Notes: generated by a model from the sequence alone, not told the origin. Positions 33,172 through 43,156 are shown, numbered from the stretch's first letter. The stretch is DNA of 64,000 bases from an uncultured Aquimarina sp. (GCA_947498705.1 CANMLW010000010.1:124001-188000), one strand, 5' to 3'. Made by a program: numbers and translations.

Positions 33172-33596
33172 ATCAATTATCTTTACGTTTTATTTAGTTC
33201 ATTTACATATACATAAGCACGAATTATTGGCAACCAAAAGCCATGAAGACTTTGCTTAATGTATAATATGAAATGAATGATTAAAAAATTTAGACTACAG
33301 AAGAAGCCTGAAATAGCCTCTTTTTAATTCCTTATTAAATGCCTCTCATATCTTAATGACAGAGGTGCTCTTTAATAAGTAGGTTTCTGAATTTTAAACA
33401 TTTCAGAAAAGGAAAACTGTATAGAATAATTACTTGTGGGGGCTATCACATAACAGCATACTATTTGCTATTTAAATACTATGCTATTCCATCTTTATAT
33501 GAGAAGTAATGGTACTAGACCAGCCAGATAAGTTATAAACTTAAAAAAATAACTATAGAAAGAGGAAAACCTCTTTCTATAGTTATATAAGTTGAT
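33172..33596. other. Intergenic region between two GH18 chitinase genes
   Basis: Besides the terminator at 33550-33585, it carries AATTACTTGTGGGGGCTAT (33428-33446), which nearly repeats upstream of the next chitinase (36746-36763). No coding frame or tRNA is seen. Confidence 0.5.
33550..33585 (-). terminator. Terminator of the 1024-residue chitinase gene
   Basis: TAACTATAGAAAGAGG (33550-33565) and its complement at 33570-33585 form a perfect 16-bp stem with an AAAA loop. On the minus strand it is followed by TTTTTTT. Confidence 0.92.
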
Positions 33597-36500
33597 TTAG
33601 TTATTTACAACCAGTTTACCTTGTACGTTTTCGTTTCCTAAAGAAACGGTATACATATAAAGGCCTGATTTTAAATTGCTGATATCAAATGTCTTTCTAA
33701 AACTTCCATTTAGTTGACTATCTTTAAAATCTAATACTTTAGCTCCGCTAATAGTATATACCTGAAGTCTAAAATTCGTATTAGCTGCATTAACACTAAC
33801 ATTTATCTCACTGGTAGCAGGGTTAGGGAATACTCTTACTGCATCTGCTAATGAGCTCTTAGCTGCCGAACAATCTCCTGTTTTAGACCAAGCTGTTTGC
33901 CAATGTGCTCCTGTACCAGGCGCATATGCCCAAGCTGCAGTAGAAGAACACCATCCTGGGATATTACAAGTATATTTTCCTCCTGCATTTTGTACTTCCT
34001 GATTTAGACTATAAGAAGTACCTGCAACATACTGTACAATTCCGTCACAACCACCACCAGTTGTATCACCTGTAACCGTAACCGTTACACTAGCAGAAGT
34101 AGTACTTGCATTTTTATCATCGGTTGCTTTTGCTGTAAGCGTATAACTTCCGGCAGCAGCATTTGCTATTGTATAGTTATAAGGACTTGTAGTGTCTTCT
34201 CCTAACTTTGTAGAACCATTAAAAAACTCTACTTTGGTTACTGTACCATCTGAATCAGAAGCACTTGCTGCGATTGCAATTGAAGTTCCTTCATTAACAG
34301 ATGTCCCATTACTTGGAGATGTAATACTTACTGTTGGCGCAGTATTACCACCTCCGGTACCACCACAATCAGCTATTTTTTCCCATGGCTGACCATCACC
34401 GGTATGCGTATTAGGCGTTTGATTAAGTGTCCACCACTTTGCTCTATAGTGTACACCACTATACTGTACATTATCTCCTCCAAAATAAGTTGTTGAAGCA
34501 GACCATGCTGCAATACCATTACATTCACCTCCTGTTGTATCACCATTTACAGTAACAGATACTGCAGTAGAAACTGTATTAGCTCCTTTATCATCGGTTG
34601 CAGTTGCTGTTAAACTGTATGTTCCTGCAGCTGCACTAGAGATTGTAAAACTATATGGGCTTGTCGTATCTTCTCCTAACTTGGTAGTACCATTAAAGAA
34701 CTCTACTTTTGCTACTGTTCCATCACTATCAGATGCATTAGCATTTATAACAATAGAAGCTCCCTCATCAAAAGTAGCATTATTTGCAGGAGAAGTAATA
34801 CTCACTGTCGGAGCAACATTATTATTATCTACTTCCACAGTAATCGAAACTGCTACAGAAGTTGTTGATTTTCCACCATTATCAGTAGCTTTTGCAGTAA
34901 GAGAATGGCTTCCGCTAGCTGCATTTTGGAATACATATTCATAAGGAGCTGTAGTATCTTCTCCTAACTTTGTGCTTCCATCATAAAATTCTACTTTAGT
35001 TACAGAACCATCAGGATCTGATGCATTTGCAGTAATAGTAATAGCATCTCCTTGTGCAAATGTAGAATTATTTGCAGGTGAAGTAATGCTTACTACAGGA
35101 GCTACATTTCCTCCTGTTCCTCCTTCAGCAAAAACTTCATTCATTTTATTTATTAAAGGAGACTTTACGTTAGACCATCTTTTAAGCTTTGTTCCAAAAG
35201 AAGTTGCTGTACCACTAAATTCTAAATCACCAAAAACGGTCCAGATAATAGTACCTCCCAATTGATTATCGTTAATAAACTGTGCTTTGATACCTATAGA
35301 CTCTTCATCATCATAACTCAAGAAAAAGTTGTCCTTTACCAAATAAGGAACTTTTGCTTCATCATCCCATTTTCTGGTCCATCCATTACTCATTTGTTGC
35401 TTAATAAAGAAATGGTTAGGAGTACCATCGTACACTTCTTTTTTCCAATTTGTGTAATCTGCAGCGGTTTGGATTGGCCCATCTGGTTGGATATTTTCTG
35501 CTCTTTTTACAGTAGCTACATTAAGATCTGCAGTACCATCTGTAATAACACCTCTACCATAGAAAGGTGCTCCAAAACATATTTTGCTTTTAGGAACATT
35601 TAATTCTACTAACTTATCCAAAGTAGACTGCCAGCTAAAAAAAGAAACCTCTGCATCTGTATAAGGATATACGGGTGCATTATGGCTTGCTTTGTTAGAC
35701 CATCCACCATTATAGTCATAAGTCATCATATTAAAATAATCCATGTTTTGAGATAAGCTAGACCAGTCATGTCCTTCTAATTTTCTAGGATCTGCAGACA
35801 TTGCCGAAGTAATTAGTTTATCAGGACCGATTGCATTTCTAATATCTTGTACCAGTGTTGCAAAATTTGCAAAATCTGCATTAGAACCTGTGAAGTTCAT
35901 TCCGGCATATGGACCAGGGTATTCCCAATCTAAATCAATACCATCAAATCCTACGGCTATTAATTTTTTACAATCTTCTAAGAATCTTGCTTTTTTTACG
36001 GGATCTGCAGCCATTTCAGGGAAATGCTTACACATACTCCATCCTCCTAAAGATGCCATTACTTTTACTCCTTTTTGGTGTGCTAGCTCTAGTAAACCAG
36101 GAGCTCCGCCTTCTTTATGTAGTGGTATTGGCAGTGGGCCACTTAATCCCCATGTAGGATGTGTCCAGGTATTTGCATTTAATTCTACCTGAAATCCTTG
36201 AGCCTCTGCCCTAGCTTTAGCATCTTCATTTACATGTTGTATAGGATCGATCTCTCCAAAAAGAATATGCATATCCCAACTACTATATATATCTGTAAAG
36301 AAAATATCATTTGGTTCTTGTACAGATCCTTGTGCATAGATTTGCTTGTTTCTATGATCGCCACTATGCAATGAACCATCTTTTGCTACTCCAAAAAATG
36401 AATAGTTTAAAATTGTATATTTAGAATAATCAATATTAAGATGTGTTAATGCTCCCTGGCCAGGTACTCCGGCACTCGTTGTTTTCCATGCGTCCCAATT

Positions 36501-36671
36501 GGTAATATAACCAATTACTTGTTTTTGATGGCTAGAGGTTGTCGCACTTCCACCTGTGTTTACCTGTGCATACCCAATAGCGGTTACACACATTAAAATT
36601 AAAAGCGAGAATGTTTTCAAAGATGATTTTCGAAAACACCAAGCCTTAATAGTTTTGTTAAAATTTTTCAT
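33597..36671 (-). CDS. Large GH18 chitinase with Ig-like and CBM modules, T9SS secreted
   Basis: A 1024-residue secreted endo- or processive chitinase. The signal peptide ends near 35 (IGYAQ). The GH18 domain spans about 48-510 with an insertion domain. The catalytic DGIDLDWE is at 243-250 (Glu250), and the MTYDYNGGW and AGGYMIWTV-like (GGTIIWTVFGD) motifs are present. It is followed by Ig-like domains at about 530-615 and 620-710, CBM5/12 at about 720-775, Ig-like at about 785-870, a second CBM at about 875-935, and a T9SS domain. Modules match those of the 30850 gene very closely. A 16-bp terminator isolates it. Confidence 0.95.
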   Translation of the reverse strand: MKNFNKTIKAWCFRKSSLKTFSLLILMCVTAIGYAQVNTGGSATTSSHQKQVIGYITNWDAWKTTSAGVPGQGALTHLNIDYSKYTILNYSFFGVAKDGSLHSGDHRNKQIYAQGSVQEPNDIFFTDIYSSWDMHILFGEIDPIQHVNEDAKARAEAQGFQVELNANTWTHPTWGLSGPLPIPLHKEGGAPGLLELAHQKGVKVMASLGGWSMCKHFPEMAADPVKKARFLEDCKKLIAVGFDGIDLDWEYPGPYAGMNFTGSNADFANFATLVQDIRNAIGPDKLITSAMSADPRKLEGHDWSSLSQNMDYFNMMTYDYNGGWSNKASHNAPVYPYTDAEVSFFSWQSTLDKLVELNVPKSKICFGAPFYGRGVITDGTADLNVATVKRAENIQPDGPIQTAADYTNWKKEVYDGTPNHFFIKQQMSNGWTRKWDDEAKVPYLVKDNFFLSYDDEESIGIKAQFINDNQLGGTIIWTVFGDLEFSGTATSFGTKLKRWSNVKSPLINKMNEVFAEGGTGGNVAPVVSITSPANNSTFAQGDAITITANASDPDGSVTKVEFYDGSTKLGEDTTAPYEYVFQNAASGSHSLTAKATDNGGKSTTSVAVSITVEVDNNNVAPTVSITSPANNATFDEGASIVINANASDSDGTVAKVEFFNGTTKLGEDTTSPYSFTISSAAAGTYSLTATATDDKGANTVSTAVSVTVNGDTTGGECNGIAAWSASTTYFGGDNVQYSGVHYRAKWWTLNQTPNTHTGDGQPWEKIADCGGTGGGNTAPTVSITSPSNGTSVNEGTSIAIAASASDSDGTVTKVEFFNGSTKLGEDTTSPYNYTIANAAAGSYTLTAKATDDKNASTTSASVTVTVTGDTTGGGCDGIVQYVAGTSYSLNQEVQNAGGKYTCNIPGWCSSTAAWAYAPGTGAHWQTAWSKTGDCSAAKSSLADAVRVFPNPATSEINVSVNAANTNFRLQVYTISGAKVLDFKDSQLNGSFRKTFDISNLKSGLYMYTVSLGNENVQGKLVVNN

Positions 36672-37034
36672 AGTTCTTTACCTAAATTAAAGCGTTTGTG
36701 TATTAATATTTATCGAAAACGTTATAGTTTCAATGGAAAAGTATGAATTACTTGGGGTGCTATGAAACTAATTAGCTGAATGACTTAAAAATGTAGATTT
36801 TCGGAGTATAAAATGCAATAATATGCAATTCTTGACATGAACTTACTCTATCATATTTGTAGGAAAATTGTTAATTTTTTTAAAATTACCGGTATTTGCT
36901 AACCTTTTCATTAAAAAGTGTTTAAGAAATTAAGTGTTATAAAAAACTTAAAAAAACAATAAAAGCCAATAAAACCGGTTTCTTATAGTACTTCCCAAAA
37001 CATTAAAACATGAACTCAAAACACAACTTTGCTA
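36672..37034. other. Divergent intergenic region, chitinase/LytTR
   Basis: This contains AATTACTTGGGGTGCTAT (36746-36763), the second copy of the motif also found at 33428. It probably contains promoters for both genes; no perfect TAnnTTTG is seen near the LytTR start. Confidence 0.45.
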
Positions 37035-37751
37035 ATGAAAACAAAATGCGTAATACTTGACGATGATCCTCTATCTGTTCAAGTATTAAGAAAAAACTTG
37101 GAGTACTTTGATAATTTTGAAATAATTTATAGCTGTAATAATGCGGTCGATGCTTTTGAATTTGTTCACCAAAATCAAGTCGATCTTATTTTTGTTGATA
37201 TTAATATGCCAATGGTTAATGGCATTGATTTTATCAAAAGTTTACATACTCCTCCTTTAATTATAATCACTTCTTCTGATAATAGCTATGCGGTAGAAGG
37301 ATTTGAATTAGATGTTGTTGATTACATTCTCAAGCCTGTTTCTTTACAACGGTTAATGAAAGCTTTGAACAAAGTATCCAGGATATTGCAACTCTCTAGT
37401 AAATTATCTGATAATCTCTCATTAGAGTTTGACGATCACATATTTGTCAAAGTAGACAAAAAAATGGTTAAAATTCCTTTTGATGACATTCTATTTATAG
37501 AGAGTTTAAAAGATTATGTAATTATCAAAACACCTTATAAAGATTATGTTACACATTACAATTTAACGGCAATCACCAAATTGCTTCCTGATTATCAATT
37601 TATAAGAATCCACCGATCCTACACCATTGCCTTAAACAAAATCAGGGCAATTGATAAAAACAGCTTAGAAATTAACGGTAAACTAATTCCAATGGGAAGA
37701 AACTACATTAAAAAAGTAAAGCATCAAATTTTAAATGGTGTCATAGATTAA
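37035..37751 (+). CDS. Orphan LytTR-type response regulator
   Basis: I use ATG 37035 (MKTKCVILDDDPLS), not TTG 37029. The 238-residue product has a receiver domain with acidic pocket DDD at 9-11, phosphoacceptor Asp55 (IFVDINMP) and Lys100 (DYILKPVS). A LytTR DNA-binding domain follows (about 130-235; KVDKKMVKIPFDDILFIESLKDYVIIKT, FIRIHRSYTIALNKI). No histidine kinase is next to it. Its place inside the chitin locus and divergence from the large chitinase suggest it may control chitinase genes. Confidence 0.92.
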   Translation: MKTKCVILDDDPLSVQVLRKNLEYFDNFEIIYSCNNAVDAFEFVHQNQVDLIFVDINMPMVNGIDFIKSLHTPPLIIITSSDNSYAVEGFELDVVDYILKPVSLQRLMKALNKVSRILQLSSKLSDNLSLEFDDHIFVKVDKKMVKIPFDDILFIESLKDYVIIKTPYKDYVTHYNLTAITKLLPDYQFIRIHRSYTIALNKIRAIDKNSLEINGKLIPMGRNYIKKVKHQILNGVID

Positions 37752-37766
37752 AATCAATAAGTTTTG

Positions 37767-37815
37767 CACAATTCCTCTGGTTAAATATCAACCATAGGAA
37801 TTGTGTAATTTTTCT
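37767..37815 (+). terminator. Terminator after the LytTR gene
   Basis: CACAATTCCT (37767-37776) and AGGAATTGTG (37796-37805), with inner GGTT/AACC pairing, are followed by TAATTTTTC. Confidence 0.75.
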
Positions 37816-37934
37816 TAACATATCTATTGTACACCTTATTTAATGGTATGTTAACCATTTATTCTGCATTAACATCACTTTAAGATAGTTTATGCAATAA
37901 ATGAGTATTTTGAGTTTTTTGTAAATTACTCATT

Positions 37935-40900
37935 ATGCATACACATACTTTTACCACCTTGGTTGTTGGTTTTTTTATTCTTTTTAACACCTATGCTCAA
38001 AAAGAAAAAAACGAAAAATGGGATGTTTCTAATCCTACAGGAGCATTTAATTATCAAAATCATTCTTTTACTACTAACGAGGGCACCTGGATGAGCTTAG
38101 ATGTTAGTCCAGATGGTAAGACAATTGTTTTTGATCTCTTAGGGGATATCTACAGTATTCCTATTGAGGGAGGGAAAGCAAACGTGCTTCGAACGGGAAT
38201 ACCATACGAAATCCAACCACGTTTTAGTCCTGATGGAACGAAAATATCATTTACAAGTGATGCAGGAGGTGGTGATAATATTTGGACTATGAATGCAGAT
38301 GGTAGTAATCCACAACAAATCACCAAAGAAAAATTTAGATTACTTAATAATGCTATATGGATGCCAACTGGAGAGTACCTGATTGCTCGAAAACATTTTA
38401 CTTCTAGGCGTTCTTTGGGAGCAGGAGAAATATGGCAATATCATATTACAGGTGGCTCTGGATTACAGCTTACCAAAAGAAAAAACGATCAACAAGATGT
38501 TAATGAACCTACCATTTCCCCTGATGGAAGATATTTGTATTATAGTGAAGATATATATCCTGGCGGGTATTTTAAATATAATAAAGACCCAAATAAACAA
38601 ATCTATGTAATAAAGAGATATGATTTTAAAACGGGTAAAACTATTACCATTACAGGTGGACCGGGAGGTGCTGCAAGACCACAGGTATCCAGAGACGGTA
38701 AAAAATTAGCATTTGTAAAAAGAGTTCGTACCAAAACGGTTTTATATATTCATGACCTAGAAACGGGAGAAGAATGGCCAATATACGATCAGTTAAATAA
38801 GGATCAACAAGAAGCATGGGCAATTTTCGGTATCTACCCTAATTATAGTTGGATGCCTAATCACTCAGAAATTGTGTTTTGGTCATCTGGTAAAATTCAT
38901 AAAATTAACATTCATAACCAAAAAGTAACTAATATCCCTTTTACTGTTGAAGCAACAGTAAAAATTGCCGAAATTGTTCATTTTGACACGCCTGTTGCCC
39001 CAAAAGATTTTACAGCAAAAGTAATTCGACATGCAGTTACTTCTCCTGATAAAAAAACACTCGTTTTTAGTGCTTTGGGGTATTTATGGAGAAAAAAACT
39101 ACCTAATGGAAAACCTCAACGACTCACCTCACAATCTTCTAATTTTGAGTCTGAGCCCAGTTTTTCTTCTGATGGTAAATCTATTGTTTATGTTACATGG
39201 AATGATGAAAATCTAGGTGCTATCTATAAAATACCAATTACAGGAGGAACTCCTATAAAACTTACTTCAGAAAAAGGAATATACAGAACACCTTCTTACA
39301 ATCCTTCAAATAGTTTGATTACCTATAAAAAGGAGAGAGGGAATAGTAATTTCGGAAGAAGTTTTGGTAAAAACCCTGGAATCTATACTATGACTCTAAC
39401 CGGAACTGATGTAAAATTGATTTCTGAAGAAGGAGCATACCCAATGTTTACAGCAGATGGTAGACGTATTTTCTATCAAACAGGAGGTACTTATTTTGGT
39501 AATTTAACCAAAACCTTAAAATCTGTAAATCTTAATGGTAATGATGTTAAAACACACATCAAATCAAAATACGCAAATCGTTTGATTCCTAGTCCCGATA
39601 ATAAATGGATTGCCTTTACCAACCTTCATAAAGTGTATATAGCGCCTTTAACGCTGCCTGGTAAAGAAATAAACCTTGATAATAATTCCAAACATGTACC
39701 TGTAGTTCAAATTACCAAAGATGCTGGTATTAATCTTCATTGGTCAAAAGATAGTAAGGAAATATTTTGGACATTGGGCGATGAGTATTTCTCTAACAAG
39801 ATTAAAGATAAATACACGTTTCTTCCTGAATCCACAAAGAATACAACTGAAATAACTACCCAAGGAAATAAAATTGGTTTGAGTGTTGCCACAGACACTC
39901 CCTCTGGTAAAATTGCCTTTACCAATGCAAGAATCATCACTATGGAAGGAGATGAAATCATTCAAAACGGTACCATTATCATTAATAAAAACATCATCGA
40001 AAAAATTGGTAAATCTTCAGAAATAAAAATACCAACAGATACCAAAGTTATTGACGCCAGTCAGAAAACTATTATGCCCGGTATTGTAGATGCACATGCT
40101 CATATCGGTGCACAGGGGTACAAATTAACTACCCAAAAACATTGGCAATTGTATGCAAATCTTGCATTTGGTGTGACCACAATTCTTGACCCTTCTGCCA
40201 ACACCGAAACTATCTTCACTATGTCAGAGTTAATTAAAAGTGGCGAAATGGTTGGGCCTCGTGTTTACTCTACTGGTTTTATATTATATGGTGGAGATTC
40301 GGATTTTAAGGCCGTAATTAACAATCTTGAAGATGCCAGGTCAGCGATACGAAGAACAAAGGCTTTTGGTGCTACCTCGGTAAAAAGCTACAATCAACCT
40401 CGAAGAGATCAGCGACAGCAGATCATGCAGGCAGCTAGAGAATTAGGTATTAATGTGGTTCCAGAAGGAGGTTCTACCTTTCATCATAATATGTCGATGA
40501 TTATGGATGGACATACAGGTATCGAACACAATATTCCTGTTGCTCCTGTTTATAAAGATGTTCATGAACTATGGAAAACAAGTAAAACTGGTTATACTCC
40601 AACACTTATTGTAAATTTTGGAGGATTAAATGGAGAGTATTACTTCTATCAAAAAGAGAACGTGTGGGAAAATGAAAAGCTACTTAAGTATACTCCCAGA
40701 TCTATTTTGGATGCACGCTCTAGACATAGAACCATGGCACCCGATGAAGAATATGAAAATGGACATATTCTTGTTTCTAAAACAGTGACTTCATTGGCCA
40801 ATGCTGGAGTTAAAGTAAATCTTGGTGCTCACGGGCAATTAAATGGTTTAGGTGCTCATTGGGAATTATGGTTACTTCATCAAGGTGGTATGACCAACTT

Positions 40901-41234
40901 ACAGGCATTACAGGCCGCAACTATTAATTCGGCCAAATATATAGGTGCAGGAAATGATATCGGTTCCTTGAAAGAAGGAAAGCTGGCAGATTTAATCATT
41001 CTGGATAAAAATCCATTAGAAAACATTCGAAATACAAAAACTGTCAAATATGTAATGGTTAATGGCCGATTATATGATACAGATACTATGGATGAAATCG
41101 GGAACAAGTCTAAAAAAAGAACCAAATTCTGGTGGAAAAATAACAAATCAAATCATGCATTTCCATGGCATGAAGCATCTCAAGGTTTTATGCATGCAGG
41201 ATGCGGTTGCCATGTTGGGCATGGACGTAATTAA
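37935..41234 (+). CDS. TolB-propeller/amidohydrolase fusion protein
   Basis: A 1099-residue secreted protein with signal peptide (MHTHTFTTLVVGFFILFNTYAQ). Residues about 40-640 form PD40/TolB propeller blades (LDVSPDGKTIVFDLLGD, RFSPDGTKISFTSDAGG, PTISPDGRYLYYSED). An amidohydrolase domain spans about 670-1060, with the metal-binding HAH in MPGIVDAHAHIG near 715-726 and closing ADLIILDKNPL. The tail ends HAGCGCHVGHGRN, unusually rich in Cys and His. Such propeller-amidohydrolase proteins are known in Bacteroidetes, but the substrate is unclear. It is the only non-glycan enzyme inside the chitin locus. Confidence 0.9.
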   Translation: MHTHTFTTLVVGFFILFNTYAQKEKNEKWDVSNPTGAFNYQNHSFTTNEGTWMSLDVSPDGKTIVFDLLGDIYSIPIEGGKANVLRTGIPYEIQPRFSPDGTKISFTSDAGGGDNIWTMNADGSNPQQITKEKFRLLNNAIWMPTGEYLIARKHFTSRRSLGAGEIWQYHITGGSGLQLTKRKNDQQDVNEPTISPDGRYLYYSEDIYPGGYFKYNKDPNKQIYVIKRYDFKTGKTITITGGPGGAARPQVSRDGKKLAFVKRVRTKTVLYIHDLETGEEWPIYDQLNKDQQEAWAIFGIYPNYSWMPNHSEIVFWSSGKIHKINIHNQKVTNIPFTVEATVKIAEIVHFDTPVAPKDFTAKVIRHAVTSPDKKTLVFSALGYLWRKKLPNGKPQRLTSQSSNFESEPSFSSDGKSIVYVTWNDENLGAIYKIPITGGTPIKLTSEKGIYRTPSYNPSNSLITYKKERGNSNFGRSFGKNPGIYTMTLTGTDVKLISEEGAYPMFTADGRRIFYQTGGTYFGNLTKTLKSVNLNGNDVKTHIKSKYANRLIPSPDNKWIAFTNLHKVYIAPLTLPGKEINLDNNSKHVPVVQITKDAGINLHWSKDSKEIFWTLGDEYFSNKIKDKYTFLPESTKNTTEITTQGNKIGLSVATDTPSGKIAFTNARIITMEGDEIIQNGTIIINKNIIEKIGKSSEIKIPTDTKVIDASQKTIMPGIVDAHAHIGAQGYKLTTQKHWQLYANLAFGVTTILDPSANTETIFTMSELIKSGEMVGPRVYSTGFILYGGDSDFKAVINNLEDARSAIRRTKAFGATSVKSYNQPRRDQRQQIMQAARELGINVVPEGGSTFHHNMSMIMDGHTGIEHNIPVAPVYKDVHELWKTSKTGYTPTLIVNFGGLNGEYYFYQKENVWENEKLLKYTPRSILDARSRHRTMAPDEEYENGHILVSKTVTSLANAGVKVNLGAHGQLNGLGAHWELWLLHQGGMTNLQALQAATINSAKYIGAGNDIGSLKEGKLADLIILDKNPLENIRNTKTVKYVMVNGRLYDTDTMDEIGNKSKKRTKFWWKNNKSNHAFPWHEASQGFMHAGCGCHVGHGRN

Positions 41235-41237
41235 AAT

Positions 41238-41272
41238 AAAAAGGGCTGTCAAGATTTTGACAGCCCTTTTTT
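41238..41272. terminator. Bidirectional terminator
   Basis: AAAAAGGGCTGTCAA (41238-41252) and TTGACAGCCCTTTTT (41257-41271) form a 15-bp stem with a GATT loop, between convergent stops at 41234 and 41297. Confidence 0.94.
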
Positions 41273-41296
41273 AATATATCTATTTATTAATATAAA

Positions 41297-42841
41297 TTAT
41301 TTTACAAAAAACTTTTGAGTAAATGCATCTTTTCCTGTTGCAACATGAATAAAATAAACACCTGTCGACAGATTGTTTAATCGTATCGTTTGGTTTACTT
41401 TAGTTATTCCATTAGGAACGGTTAATGTCATAGTCTCCAAAGTTCTTCCATTCATATCCTTAATACTAATTTGAGAAGATGAAGTTTGAACGTTGTTTAT
41501 CGCTAACGTGATAATATCTTGTGCAGGGTTAGGATAAACAATAAAGTTTAACTTCTCAGCATCTCCTGCTTTACTTGCCACACATGATCCAATATTTTTC
41601 CATGCATCCCATGGGCCCGAAAATTGCTCTGGATTTTTCCCTCTACTCCACCATTTGGCTTCGTATTTTACTCCATTATATTCAACTTGATTACTAATAA
41701 CATAAGCCGTATTTGATGACCATGCATCTAAGCCATCGCAGCCTCCGCCACCAGTGTCATTACAATTGCCTGTAGAGTTGTAGGTGTTCTGATCACAAGT
41801 TATCGTAAAACTACTTACTTGCTCACCAGAAGCCTCACGAACTGACCATTGGCTTCCTACTGTAGTACTTGAAGTATAAAAACTTCCCGCATCAGCCGAT
41901 CCTTGTAAAGCATTATTCTGATAATACTGTAAACTACAATTAGTAGAATTCGTAAAAGTAACACTTACTGTATCACCTGTTGTACAATCTCCTCCTCCAT
42001 TACAAGCTCCTGTAGAAGTATAAACGGTTTGATCACAAGCAATAGTAAAAGTTCCTACCTGACTTCCAGAATTATCTCTAGTTTCCCACTGGCTTCCTAT
42101 TGTAGTATTTACAGCATAGGTAGCACCAGAATTGGCAGACCCTTGTAACGCATTGTTTTGATAATATTGTAAGGCACAATCTGTATTATTGGCAAAAGTA
42201 ACACCTACAACATCACCGGTAGTACAGTCACCACCACCGTTACCTTCAACCATTATATCACTTACCGAATAAAATGCCTCATGGCTATGTCTGTAATCTC
42301 TTTGCCATACACTTACCAAAGCAGCTCTTTTACCAGCATAAGAATCTGGAATAAAAGATCTAATAGTAGCAGATGACTCTGCAGGTCCTTGCCCTTTGTG
42401 ACCAATCTCTATCAACTCATTCCATCGTAATGGTTTTGTAGGGTCCCAGTTTAGCGGAGTGAGGTATACTTTATAATATTCTGTAGTATGAGGAGCTGTA
42501 TTTTTCCATTTCACATCAATATACCCATGATTTACCTTTGTTGTTGGCCAATCGGTGGTTAAAGCATCAAGACAGCTAAAATCTACTGCACTACCGTTAC
42601 CACCACTGGCTATTTGACCATCTGGAACGAAAGTTTGATGGTTTCCATAATTAGTATCGGGCTGTAACACCCCCATCCAGTTATAAATTGCTTCGCCACA
42701 AGGGTCACAAACAGCTGTAGAATTGGTATAACAATTATAAATTCTACTTGGAGGGTAAATAACAGTACCATGTGAGAATACTGGTGGAGCCGTACTCAAT
42801 AAGAGAAGAAAAGCTCCCAATAATTTAATAATTTGTTTCAT
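41297..42841 (-). CDS. AA10 lytic polysaccharide monooxygenase (chitin), T9SS secreted
   Basis: A 514-residue copper monooxygenase. Signal cleavage before His24 (VFS/HGTVIYPPSR) exposes the N-terminal His of the histidine brace; the second is His118 in NTAPHTTEYYKVY. The AA10 domain runs to about 197 (SHEAFYSVSDIMVE). It is followed by two tandem modules of about 77 residues (CTTGDVVGVTF...QYYQNNALQGSA), a CBM5/12 module (about 365-415, KWWSRGKNPEQF) and a T9SS sorting domain (IVYPNPAQDIITL). It oxidatively opens crystalline chitin for the chitinases around it. The duplicated module is not one I can name. Confidence 0.93.
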   Translation of the reverse strand: MKQIIKLLGAFLLLLSTAPPVFSHGTVIYPPSRIYNCYTNSTAVCDPCGEAIYNWMGVLQPDTNYGNHQTFVPDGQIASGGNGSAVDFSCLDALTTDWPTTKVNHGYIDVKWKNTAPHTTEYYKVYLTPLNWDPTKPLRWNELIEIGHKGQGPAESSATIRSFIPDSYAGKRAALVSVWQRDYRHSHEAFYSVSDIMVEGNGGGDCTTGDVVGVTFANNTDCALQYYQNNALQGSANSGATYAVNTTIGSQWETRDNSGSQVGTFTIACDQTVYTSTGACNGGGDCTTGDTVSVTFTNSTNCSLQYYQNNALQGSADAGSFYTSSTTVGSQWSVREASGEQVSSFTITCDQNTYNSTGNCNDTGGGGCDGLDAWSSNTAYVISNQVEYNGVKYEAKWWSRGKNPEQFSGPWDAWKNIGSCVASKAGDAEKLNFIVYPNPAQDIITLAINNVQTSSSQISIKDMNGRTLETMTLTVPNGITKVNQTIRLNNLSTGVYFIHVATGKDAFTQKFFVK

Positions 42842-43156
42842 AATATAGTAGTTTTTGTGTTAAACATATTTAGTGTACTCTTCATATAAAATATATGAGA
42901 ACTCATAGTTGCATTTACTAATTTTATTTAACCAAATCATCGACATATAAGCTGTAATCTTACAATCTATGAATAAACCTAGGGGTAGTTTATTTTGACA
43001 TGCCAAAAAGAGGTAATTACTTCCCTGAACTAGCGTTGAGTTTGTGTATTTAACAGATAATTATTCAGATGTTACATAAAAACCTCAATTTGGCTGTTTA
43101 CGTTGACATTTAACCCCTCTACAACTATTTAGTTATAGAGGGATTAAAAACATTAT
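42842..43156. other. Intergenic region upstream of the LPMO gene
   Basis: These 315 bp hold an imperfect hairpin CCCTCTAcAACTA/TAGTTATAGAGGG (43115-43142), possibly a weak terminator for the chitinase at 43157. They also hold AATTACTT (43014-43021), an 8-mer shared with the two GH18 upstream regions. No gene is seen. Confidence 0.4.

Noticed and set aside
35262..35603. 113-codon plus-strand ORF
   Set aside because: It is antisense to the GH18 catalytic domain and has no domain or start signal.
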